Below, in pieces: positions 29,780-39,230 of a stretch of 64,000 nt of DNA. The DNA is from Biomphalaria glabrata (lineage: Eukaryota > Mollusca > Gastropoda > Planorbidae), in assembly GCF_947242115.1 (NCBI RefSeq), contig NC_074716.1, positions 17,884,590-17,948,589 on the forward strand, given 5' to 3'. Each line of letters starts with the position of its first letter. The first letter of the stretch is position 1. Both the position numbers and the translations under genes were made by a program. The notes beneath the pieces are model-generated. The model was not told the DNA's origin. It saw only the letters and a program-made list of their open reading frames with translations, and did no database searches.

Positions 29780-30010
29780 TGTGCTAGTAAGTGTATGTGT
29801 TTTGCGTGGCTGGTAGTACAGTGTGTGTGCCTGAGTATGAAATGACCAGTGGACCTTGAGTGGACATGCTTGAGTGAACAGCAGTGTGCCAGGGACTGTG
29901 TGTAAAAGGAAGTCAGAGTATAGAGAACAAGTGGCTAGAGTAAAGAGCATAAATAAGGACGAATAAAATCATTGTGTTTATTGAAGCTCGTGTTGTTTTA
30001 GTCTATTACA
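29780..30010 (+). repeat. 3' LTR of the outer Gypsy element
   Basis: Starts TGTGCTAGTAAG after a ggagggaga purine tract and ends GTCTATTACA, followed by the GGGGT duplication. Confidence 0.92.
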
Positions 30011-30015
30011 GGGGT

Positions 30016-30460
30016 AACTAGGCTAAATGAATGGCGAAACATAACTCCCGTGGGGATGCCAACGGGTAGACGAGAGTCCACCCCTTGCACGGGCGGAGTT
30101 GCAAAAGAGTCCCCATAAACCTGTCACACATCCATGCGCTGTTCCCCAAGGGACGGTTATTAAATGTCGAGTCCCCCACGGTTAGCTTGGCATAACGAAG
30201 GAAAATGGCGGAAGCTCCCGGTGTCCCATGCGTCCGGGGCCAAAGGCATTGGAAACAGCAATGCTTTACATAGGCATTGACTAGGGTATCTCTCAAACAG
30301 AACTGTGTTCACACAGGTTTTTTTTTTTTTTTTTTTTTTTACTGTTTGGCGTCCAAACAGGGTTTTTTTTTTCAAGCTTTGAGCTCGAAGAGCCTTCGGC
30401 TCAGCTCATAAGACGATCAAACGGCCTACCCCTCTCCGGATTTACGACAGTGAGTCCACC
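30016..30460. other. GC-richer repeat-like segment flanking the Gypsy insertion
   Basis: Moderately GC-rich, with a 24-base T run (30319-30340 region) and the text ctacccctctcc near its end, which also occurs at 20694, left of the Gypsy element. Probably part of an older repeat into which the Gypsy element jumped; family unknown. Confidence 0.35.
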
Positions 30461-30534
30461 AGTTCTACCCTAAAAAAACAAGGTTACAAAAGACAGCTTG
30501 TGTGGAAACACAAACTCAAAATCGGCCCCCGAAG

Positions 30535-30700
30535 TAAAATGTTTTACATAATTCGGATAATCCTTCAGAGTTGAAGATAGTTTACTTCCTAGTCCAAACC
30601 TCCCGCAGGACGACGGGGGATGGGAGCAGGCAGGGTTTGAACCTTCGATCGTCGATAAATCCAAACGACAGTCCAGCGCGCAAACCGCACGACCAGTGGT
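30535..30700 (-). repeat. SINE-A, minus strand
   Basis: Tail gtaaaatgttttacat, body tagtccaaacctcccgcag and tRNA-like head gcgcaaaccgcacgacc on the reverse strand. Confidence 0.75.
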
Positions 30701-30719
30701 CCACCCAGGTAGGCTTCAA

Positions 30720-30855
30720 TATTTTCAGAAAGAAAATCCGAATGAAATTATATCAAAGACAAATGAGAGATAAGAATGGAGAAAGAAGGTTAAAAGATCT
30801 TGTGTAGTGCCCCAACCGTCCCGCAGATCAAAGGATACTTGAAAGTGAATGTAAG
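30720..30855 (+). repeat. LINE 3' end fragment (family of 1-1075)
   Basis: Contains gaaagaaggttaaaagatcttgtgtagtgccccaaccgt-like text, split here for brevity: gatcttgtgtagtgcccc then aaccgtcccgcag. It matches the untranslated end of the LINE at 980-1070. Confidence 0.6.
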
Positions 30856-30861
30856 GTTAGA

Positions 30862-31090
30862 TGTGAACCTGGCCTAACTAGTTTGTGGTCTATAGGGCAG
30901 ATGATGTAAAGTTCATCTTTTTTTGTGGCCTACGGTTAACGAGGGTGTCATGTAGCCAGCACAACGACCAACCGCCTTTGCTTTTCCCCAACTAATGTCA
31001 GGTACCCATTAGAGCTGGGTAGACTCAGAAGTTGAAAATCCCATTCTTCACCAGGATTCGAACCCGGGACCCTCGGTTCGAACTAAATAA
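30862..31090 (-). repeat. tRNA-derived SINE-B, minus strand
   Basis: On the minus strand it begins with a tRNA-like head whose box B is GGGTTCGAATCC (plus-strand ggattcgaaccc near 31054). The body follows with plus-strand texts tcaggtacccattagagctg and ctatagggcagatgatg. Other copies: 37376-37550, 44240-44465, 47706-47940, 52985-53158. Confidence 0.75.
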
Positions 31091-31284
31091 GTTAATTGTT
31101 TTGAAAAGGCTCAATCTCATATTCGAATCCTCAAAAAAAATAAAAATAAAAAAATTTCCGCTATATAGAAAAAATGGTCACGAAAATGATGTTTATAAGA
31201 TTACTATTCGTCTTAAATTAGGTCTAACATATAGTGCATACTAATTAGCTTTTTCTTATAAAAAACTGCTTGCATAATTAATTT

Positions 31285-31490
31285 TAAAAATTAGAATTTT
31301 CGCTTTCAGGAAAAAAAAAAGTAGCCGTTGCATCAGAACTTTGAATGGTCTAAAATATTGTGAAGTCGGATTTTCAATATCTCTTCTACTTTACGAGATC
31401 TAAACGGGACGGACGGACAGACGGACAGACATTTTGCACAAAACTAATAGCGTCTTTTCCCCTTTCGGGGGCCGCTAAAAATTACACTTT
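31285..31490. repeat. Interspersed repeat D, copy 1
   Basis: Blocks gctttcaggaaaaaaaa, gtagccgttgcatcagaa, ggacggacagacggacag and cccctttcgggggccgctaa. The same order recurs at 54335-54497. Family unidentified. Confidence 0.65.
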
Positions 31491-31599
31491 TAAACTAAAA
31501 TATGCATATTATATATATTTTTAAAAGGAAAGTGAGATTAAAGTTACAAGAGTTCTTTCTAGAGTTTTGTTCTAGAACAAATTCGTACAAGTGTTTGTA

Positions 31600-31660
31600 A
31601 ATGTTTGTAAAATGTTTTACATGTTTCGGATGTTCCTTCAGAGTTGAAGATAGTTTACTG
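31600..31660 (-). repeat. SINE-A tail half, split from 32996-33112
   Basis: Contains the SINE-A tail and gttccttcagagttgaag, and stops at gatagtttact, where the body should continue to tagtccaaacc. That body resumes at 32996. Confidence 0.6.
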
Positions 31661-32170
31661 CCTACTCTAGCCCTCTGAGTAGGGGGGGCGGTCCTATTTT
31701 TATGGAGAAATCATAGTTTGTGAACAAAATTTTTTGAATATTTAGGCCTTTATAATATAAGCTACATATTTGATGTTTTAACCCATTTGTATATTATCAT
31801 TAGTAAATATACAATTAAAAAGGGTTGTACCAGGTGGGAGCAGGGGCGATACATGCAAGACTTCCGCCCATCGGACAAATATATATACTTGAATCCTAAA
31901 ACTGTAAAAAAAAATACAAAAAAATTTTTGTAGAATCTAATTGGTCCTTTTAATTTCTCCCCCCACTTTCGAAATTTTTTGTTTAAAGCTTTGAATTAAA
32001 GTTCTGTAACAAAACAAAGTTACAAACATGCCTATTGAACAAAATGTATCACTTACAAATGAACTTTTTAAAAAGCTATTATTTTTTCGAATATTTTTTT
32101 TTTCGGAGGCGATCCTCAAAGTCTTAATCTAAATATCTGAGGTATCTTATCTTTTCAAGGAACAAATCGG

Positions 32171-32330
32171 TTGTATTTGCATTGTAGTAAGGGCCTGTAA
32201 ATTCATATTAGAATATTTTTCATGTAATACATTATTCAATGGGTTCTTTTTTAATAGGATGTATAATGAGCTGTAGATGTCAGGAGAATGTGTTTCTGCA
32301 GTGAAGAATGCAAGAAAACGCTTTTTGGCC
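32171..32330. repeat. 150-bp repeat shared with the T6 element at 6.9 kb
   Basis: gtatttgcattgtagtaagg through agaatgtgtttctgcagtga to agaaaacgc; matches 6893-7050. Confidence 0.7.
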
Positions 32331-32358
32331 CTGACCCCTAGCTGTCAAGAGAAAGGCC

Positions 32359-32700
32359 TCAACATGGCTGTTTTTTTTTTTTCGCCGAAAGTTGAGAAAC
32401 TTGCTTTATTTTGAACGGAAATGTTTGGGCACAAAGCGCTGCTTGGTGTATTATACAGTGAAACGTAAGAATTTGGTGGTTTATTTTGCTCCAAAGAATC
32501 GTTGTTGCCCCTTTATTTTTTCCTGTCATACTTCTGGCTCCATCAGTTGCTATTGAAACGATTTCATTTCTATCGATTACATTGTCTTCGAGGTATTTTC
32601 GCACGATATTAGCTGTATCTTCTCCTCTAGTTTGTCACGAGACCGGTAGCAATCCTAGAAGTTTTTCTTTTGGACCTGACAACAAGGCCAACTAGTGCCG
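32359..32700 (-). pseudogene. hAT-family transposase fragment (ZBED5/GTF2IRD2-like)
   Basis: The minus-strand frame at 32359-32604 reads IVRKYLEDNVIDRNEIVSIA, then TDGARSMTGKNKGA and FHCIIHQAALCAQ. These are the hAT catalytic-core signatures (TDGA.SMTG, and the HC.IHQ.AL block). Upstream frames (KEKLLGLLPVS and similar, to about 32760) continue the same similarity but are interrupted by a stop and frame changes, so this is a dead transposon fragment and not a host ZBED gene. Confidence 0.75.
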
Positions 32701-32995
32701 TGTCTTTTGTGTCGCAAGTCTCATCTATATCAAGTGATAAGACAGAAGAAAGTTGAGTATCTTCCACCTGCAAATATATTTCACTTCAAGACATGGAGGA
32801 AGGGTGCACTGAAAAGCAAGTACAAGTGCCTGAGAGATAGAATTAGTGCATAATCCTCGTTAATCGAATCAGAACGATGTTTATTTTTTTTCGATAAAAT
32901 TAATAATAATATTTGCGTATGGAACTAAAGAGCCGCTGCTTAACACCCAAAGAGCCGCATGTGGCTCGCGAGCTGCAGATTGCCGACCCCTGGGA

Positions 32996-33112
32996 CCTAG
33001 TCCAAACCTCCCGGATGACGGGGAATGGGAGTGGGCAGGGCTTGAATCCGGAACCATCGATAAATCCAAACGACAGTCCAGCGCGCAAACCGCACGACCA
33101 GGCAGCCATCCT
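32996..33112 (-). repeat. SINE-A head half
   Basis: tagtccaaacctcccgg ... gggcttgaatcc ... gcgcaaaccgcacgaccagg; the tRNA-like head half of the SINE split by the hAT remnant. Confidence 0.65.
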
Positions 33113-33260
33113 TCTTCCCTTGTGCCATTAGAGAATGGAATGAGTTGCCTGAATCAGCCAGGAAAATCAACGTGACTTGGCAGAATTTAAGTCATTGATT
33201 AACATGCACGACTAGATAGACACACGAAATGCGTAAGACGTATTTCTTTTCTTTTTGAAA
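33113..33260 (+). repeat. LINE-A tail, diverged copy
   Basis: Text attagagaatggaatgag, then cagaatttaagtcattgatt and atgcgtaagacgt, the C-terminal and 3' end of LINE-A. Confidence 0.65.
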
Positions 33261-33334
33261 GTAACGTATAGCCTAAAAAAGATCTAACATAACCTACTTT
33301 TAGATAAGTGTTTCATTCTGGATTCAAACCTTTT

Positions 33335-33684
33335 GTAGGGGCCTCCACAAAAATCCATCAACGGGGCTCCTGATTATGGTTCAGTCCAGTCATCGAAATC
33401 CTCTAATATTATAATAAGAACGTTATGTAACGTCTGTAATATAGGCCCATATGATAATATTAATAATATTACTTATTATCAAAAGAGAAGATAATTTCAT
33501 ACTACGTACGCGTACTCCAATTTAATTCTCATTTCTGTAATTCATCTAATTCTAAATATTGGGGGGGGGGGGGGGGGACTAAAAGTTTCTGACTCGTCGA
33601 AATTCAGATATTCGTCATCTCTTTTGTGGAGGCCTCGCGCGTTGGGGCTATACTCCGCTTGCCCTCCTTTAAATCCGGCCCTGA
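33335..33684. repeat. Possible hAT-like non-autonomous element end
   Basis: The right boundary reads, on the minus strand, CAGGGCCGGATTTAAAGG, a hAT-style terminus; the left part has ggggcctccacaaaaatcc and a 17-base G run at 33560-33577. No convincing partner terminus or duplication was found. Confidence 0.3.
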
Positions 33685-34379
33685 CCCTATATAGACCTGA
33701 GATGAACTGCGCAGTTTTATTACTTTTTCTTTATGTTGGGAGGGGGGCGGTATGGGGTTTCTTCATAAAAATGCAGTTAATATTGTGTAATTTATAAAAT
33801 AAGATTAAGAAAGAAAACAAAAGCAAACATTATCGTATAACCGCGAAAGGTCGTTTCAAGAAAAGTCGACTCGTTCAATCATCCTAGAGATATGATACTT
33901 TTGCTAGTGTTTTTGCATGTTTTAAGTCGCGCAGCCCGGCACCTTCGACATCACGGAGGTCACGCGCAGTCGCGTTTCAGATAAGAGGAAGTTGAAGGGC
34001 CTATAGAAGCGGTGGGGCATTGTCGGGATATGTGCATAACACTAAGAGTTAGGCCACAGTTTTAAGCTAAACCAATTTAGTTTATTTCCATTTTATTCTG
34101 CAATGAAAATGCCTTGAGTCTAATTAGAGATAGATCTTTTTAAAATGGCCTAATCAATGTAGACCTACATTATTCAATACCAAGGCCATGTGTGCTGCAT
34201 TTTATTTTCACCGTTTCTATTGTTGACCCATTTCACTGTAAACTTCCGGTTGATTCATGCTAAAAATATAAACACGAGGATAACAAATTCACGGATGATG
34301 TGCTGAAGCTATGAATTGTTTGAATATTTTGCTTAATAAAAATCATAGCGATATTTCCATACGTTTTCTATACTGATAA

Positions 34380-35400
34380 GGTAAAAAATATAACTAGATT
34401 TAGAATCTAGCTAGATTTACTACAATGATCTAGATCTAGTAAAAGCTAGATTTACTAGATTGATCTAGAATCTAGATCTAGTTAATTCTAGTTTAGTACT
34501 CTAGACTAGTCTAACTCTGACTCTTAACTTTCTAACTCGAACTAGAGATATCTAGAACTAGATCTAGATATCTAGATCTATTATAACTATGTATGTTAAT
34601 CATTAATGTTACTATATAATTAGTATATAATATACTCATTATCATACTGTCTATTACTATTAAATATTAACTAAGTATTATTAGCTATTACTATTACTAT
34701 TATTACTAATACTGTAACTATACTGACTATACTACTATAGTCTATAGTGACTATAGTCTATACACTATAGTCTATAGTTGACTATAGTGCTATAATAGTG
34801 ACTATAGTATAGTGAACTATAGTGTCACTATAGATAATAGACTATAGAAGGTCACTATAGTGTCCCCTCTATAGTCTATCTATAGTATAATGAAATAATA
34901 TAGACTATATATAATATAAATATATATATATATTATAATATAATTATATATATATATATCTATAGTCTATAGACTATACTACTATAGACTAGTATAGACT
35001 ATCTATTACTATTAATTATCTTTAATTAAGATAAGATAAGATAAGTCATTTAAGTCTAGAACTTTATTATAGTTTATTTTTAGTCTTAGTACTTCTTATA
35101 TTATATATTAGAGTATATATATTAGACTAGTAGAACTAGATCTAGAGAGTAGAGTTACTACTATATTATATCTAGTACTAAGTAACTAACTTACTAAGTC
35201 AAGTAGAGTCAGTAGAGACTTAAGGCAGACTGAGAGTAGTGAGTAGTGAGTGACTAAGTCAGCGAGAGAGTCCGTCCAACACAGAGAGAGTCAATCAGAG
35301 TTGTCATGTGAGTTGAGGGTACCGAGTTGAGAGAGTAGATTATACTTATAATTAAAATAAATTCTATTATAGATAAGACATCATAGTCATAAGAATTAAG
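34380..35400. repeat. CTAG/TATAG palindromic low-complexity tract
   Basis: Dense in tctagatctag words up to 34580, then in ctatagtctatag and tatagtgactatag words to 35000, then a mixture with gactcagtag. Practically all words are self-complementary. The tract continues at 36596-36960 after a LINE-A insertion. Confidence 0.7.
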
Positions 35401-35407
35401 CTATAAG

Positions 35408-36595
35408 ATTTGATGATTTTTCAAAAGACTTTAGATAATAGTGAACAAATATTATAGATGCTATCTTACAGTTCTTACTAGATTTTTCCAAGGATTTTAA
35501 CAAAGTTCACCACCATAGTTTGCTTAAAAAATTAAAATATTTTGGCATTAATGGTCCATGTCCATTGCATCAGTGGATTAAAGATTTTCTGATAGGGAGA
35601 GAACAAAATGTAATAATAAATGGCTCTAACTCTAAAATCTAAATCAACACAGATAACAGTAAACTCATGTGTACCTCAAGGAACAGTCTTAGGTCCACTA
35701 CTATTTTTAATTTACATTTATAAATGATTTACCAAATTGCATTACTTCAGGAACAAAAGTCAGATTATTTGCAGATGATTGCATAATATATAGAACAATA
35801 AAAACAATACAAGACACAGATATTTTACAAAGAGAATTAGATGAATTACAGAAATGGGAATCAAATGGGAGCATGTCTTTCCACCCAGAAAAATGTCAGT
35901 TGTTAAGAGTAACAAAAAACTAAAACAAATTAATTCCATTTATCTTATTCATGGCAAACCAGTAACACAGACTAAAAACGCAAAATACCTAGACCTAGGT
36001 GTTAACAGTTAACTGTTATTATAAATGAAAAACTGTCATGGAATCCACATATTGATGAAACTATAAAAAAAATCAAACAAAGCATTCTATTAGGGTTTAT
36101 TAAAAGAAATTTCTTTAAATCAAATAAGAACATAAAACTAAAATGTTATTTAACCTTGGTTAGGCCAATAATAGAATATGCATCCTCCGTTTGGGACCCC
36201 TCAACTCAAGAAAACATTAAGAAATTGGAACAGACACAAAATAAAGCAGTGAGATTCATAACAAATGAATATTTACATTTTACTAGAGTAACACCTTTAG
36301 TAAAATCACTAAATTTAGAAAGCCTTCAGGATAGAAGACTTAAAAGTAAAGTAGCAATTATACATACTCTGAAAGACTCAAAGATAAAGGCACATGCCTC
36401 GTTCCATATGCTAGGACCAATTTGTACAAATGCTCTTTCTTCCCTAGCGCTATTAGAGCATGGAATGAGTTGCCTGAGCTAGCCAGGAAAACCAGTGACT
36501 TGGCAGAATTTAGGTCATTTGTTAATATGCATGACACGTAGGACATAATCATCTTCTTTTTTTGAAGTAACGACTGTATCATATAAGATAAGATA
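35408..36595 (+). pseudogene. LINE-A reverse transcriptase fragment, copy 3
   Basis: 5'-truncated LINE-A. RT text runs from the SKDFNKVHHHSLLKKLKYFG region through [38 protein letters not shown] and [16 protein letters not shown] to the C-terminal tail and the terminal atataagataagata. Open piece 36156-36482; elsewhere short insertions and frame changes. It lies inside the CTAG tract. Confidence 0.85.
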
Positions 36596-36960
36596 TACTA
36601 TGTCTATATAGGTCTAGAGTCTAGGACGTAGGACTCTTAGTCTAGCAACTCTAGCTACTAAGCTAGTGATAGTCAGTCTTTAATTTAAAGATTTTTTAGT
36701 CTGACTATAGAAACTATACTTATACTATACTATTGTCTAAGAAACTATAGATTTCTATTTACTCTGCTGACTGAGTCTGACTTAGTAGTCTCAGTTGAGA
36801 CACACACTGTTAGGAACTTTGATAAGAAATTCAAATTAGACTCCAAATAAGTAAATTGACTAAATATTGATCTAGATTTATAAAATCTAGACTCTATAAA
36901 TCTTTGTTTAGATAAAGACTATGGCTATGTCTATAGTTATAGACTATGTTAGTATGAATT
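36596..36960. repeat. CTAG tract, right part
   Basis: ggtctagagtctagg, gactatag and similar words; the continuation of 34380-35400 beyond the LINE-A copy. Confidence 0.6.
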
Positions 36961-37375
36961 GAACATTATAAAAGACTCAATTTTTAAAGATAACTATTTC
37001 ATACTCCAGCAAAGAGGCTGTTTAAAGTCACCTTATAATTTTATGATTAAATATTAAGAAATAAAAAGCATGTTTTCGTCAATATTTGAAAAATCTAGCA
37101 GTTCCTGTATCACAATTTTTAAACATAAATGTCACAAGTTTGAATTATTTTAAAAAAATTAATATATTTATTTTTGTTGCAAATAACATTTTTAAAGTTT
37201 CCTGAAAATTTGAAATGGAAATATTGAAAAATAAAAATGTTGTGAATGAATAAGTCATAAATATCAACCAAATCAATTTGTTCTATTTTCAGCATATTTC
37301 AGCTGTAAAATTTTAAGTATGAAAAATAGATTTAGATGAAAGATTGGGGACAAAGCACACTTTAAAGTAAAGTAA

Positions 37376-37550
37376 AGTTCTCCTTTCAGACCTTGTGATC
37401 TATAGGGCAGATGATGTAAAGATCAGTTTAGAGCTAGCTATATGGACTCAGAAGCGCCTGAAGATCCTGAAATTAAAAATCCCAGTCTCACCATGATCCG
37501 GACCCCGGTTCGTAAGCCAAGTGCTTGACCTCACAGCCACAGCGCCTCCG
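37376..37550 (-). repeat. SINE-B, minus strand
   Basis: ctatagggcagatgatg, a shortened body, then ccccggttcgtaagccaagt and the head complement cacagccacagcgcc. Confidence 0.65.
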
Positions 37551-38059
37551 CACACTTTAAAGAACATGCTTAGAGTCTCCTGAAAATTTGAACCAAAAAT
37601 ATTAAATAATAAGAAAGATGTTCATGCTTTAATAACAAAAAGTCAAAATTTGGGTGCCAAAATTTTTTATTGAATACTAAGCCAAAGAAGGAAAAAAAAA
37701 TACAAAAGAAATCATTACTTCGTTTCTACTTATAATAGAAACATAATTTTGGTTTGTTTTTTTTATAAATGGGAGACCAAGCTCTATTTAATTATATCAA
37801 TTACAAAACAATATGATCAAAGCACTTTTTTTTTTTTTTTGAAGTACTTATATATATTATATAACAAGAAACTATTTAGATCTAGTTATGTAGAGCTTGC
37901 TGAGAGGTTTACAAGTAAAAATACAAGGACACCAAGTTGATCTTTCTATGTTATATATAGAATTGGGAGAGACATTTTGCTGTTTAATGTGTGTAAAAAT
38001 GGACTTGTCAATAGAAAATCATGTCTGAAAGTGGCGAAAGTTGAAAGAAAAATACTGAT

Positions 38060-38165
38060 GGATTTATTGCCTAGATCCATTTAAGCATGGAATACGTTGC
38101 TTGAATCAGCTATGAAAACTAATTTTAAGTCTCTAATGAACATTCTCAAATAGATAGACACTTGG
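38060..38165 (+). repeat. LINE-A tail, strongly diverged
   Basis: catttaagcatggaatacg, ttgcttgaatcagctatg and taagtctctaatgaacatt follow the LINE-A C-terminal order. Confidence 0.4.
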
Positions 38166-38486
38166 ATAAGATTTAATAAATTAATTCTTAGATTAATGTT
38201 TCTTGTAATGTTTAATTGCTCGTAAATAACAAAAATTAAAGACTTGTTTTGATTCTAAATTTAGATCTTCAAAGTTGTAGGAAGTGTATATTTATGGCCT
38301 CAGAGGATTCAACTTCACTTACGTTTGATAGAAATATTTCTAATCATTGTCGAATTGGCTACAATTCCAGATCTTTACCTTAAAACTGATTACATGTATA
38401 TTTAATCTTAGTTTAGTGATAAGGTAATAAGCTTAGAATTCTATTCTGTAAGACCTAGAGATTATGATAAAAATTATCCCTAACCC

Positions 38487-38678
38487 TTGTCTCAAAATTA
38501 CCCAGCTGAGCGGCCCTGACTGGTGGTTTAAAGGAAGATTATGTCCAGCACATTTGGACATCATGAAGTCAGTAAGTTAGTAATTTGTCTCAAAATTACC
38601 CAGCTGAGCAGCCCTGACTGGTGGTTTAAAGGAAGATTATGTCCAGCACATTTGGACATCATGAAGTCAGTAATTTAG
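38487..38678. repeat. 98-bp tandem duplication
   Basis: Two copies (38487-38584 and 38585-38678) starting ttgtctcaaaattaccc, nearly identical, including agattatgtccagcac. A recent local duplication about 0.6 kb upstream of the MBTPS2 start. Confidence 0.85.
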
Positions 38679-39230
38679 GGAAACATGACTAAACTGTTGA
38701 CAGCCATTCTTTTATCCTAAGACTCATTTTGATTTGACAACTATTCTATGCCACAATGAAATTCACCTCAGAAAGATTCCAGCATAACCAACACTCTGTA
38801 TGGCAATGCAGCATTCTACTTCTCCATGGTATAGACTGATAAAGAGCTAAAAAAAAAAAAGATAGCAAGATGAATAAGGAGAAGATAGAACTATAATTTC
38901 TAAGTGCTTATTTATGTTTTATTGAAGTAGATCTTTTGGTAAATTTTGTACCTTCTCGTTTTTAAACAGCTTGTTAAGTACCCAATCCTAACACTCAGAA
39001 GCTACGTTTTAAAAAACTCTAATGTAGTCTAAAACTAATTTGAATTTTTTTTCTATTATTATTATTTAGATGCAGCAGTGTAGGCCTTGTACATCAACGG
39101 CTGAGAAATTTTATGACATAATACTAATGACCCAAAGTTTTGGTTGCACTTTCAATGAATATTTGGAATGTAATTGGGCTCAACGAGAAAGCTTTGTTTA
39201 AAGCTTGTGAAAAAATACTGTTCTGTCATT

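Larger units (their letters stand above)
20762..30010 (+). mobile_element. Ty3/Gypsy LTR retrotransposon fossil (outer element)
   Basis: LTR element with TG...CA ends and a 5-bp target duplication GGGGT at 20757-20761 and 30011-30015. LTRs of about 232 bp lie at 20762-20993 and 29780-30010; a primer-site-like tggtgtcag follows the 5' LTR and a purine-rich tract precedes the 3' LTR. Parts in order: gag with two CCHC knuckles, protease, reverse transcriptase, RNase H, integrase. The gag/pol style resembles the Mag (K02A2.6-like) lineage. Two other elements have inserted in pol: 22777-25516 and 25573-27509. The LTRs differ at only about six places, so it is fairly young. It is broken by these insertions and a few further breaks. 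Confidence 0.93.
31661..32992 (-). mobile_element. hAT-type DNA transposon remnant
   Basis: The right end, read on the minus strand, is CAGGGGTCGGCA followed by a tgcagctcgcgagccacatg-type text, a common hAT terminus. The interior holds a minus-strand transposase fragment (see 32359-32700). The left terminus is not clearly recognised. The two halves of a SINE-A copy (31600-31660 and 32996-33112) flank it, which suggests the element landed in the SINE. The left boundary is approximate. Confidence 0.55.
36961..39230. other. AT-rich intergenic DNA upstream of MBTPS2
   Basis: Contains a SINE-B copy (37376-37550), a diverged LINE-A tail (38060-38165) and a 98-bp tandem duplication (38487-38678). 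The presumed promoter and 5' UTR of MBTPS2 lie near 39061-39230, with an in-frame stop (39171-39173) before the start codon. No other gene seen. Confidence 0.5.

Noticed and set aside
31040-31090. A tRNA gene from the strong box B gggttcgaatcc
   Set aside because: The cloverleaf does not close, and the same head with the same body recurs at four other sites, so it is a SINE.
32359-32604. A domesticated ZBED5/GTF2IRD2-type host gene
   Set aside because: The frame is short, interrupted upstream and sits beside a hAT terminus; a dead transposon is simpler.
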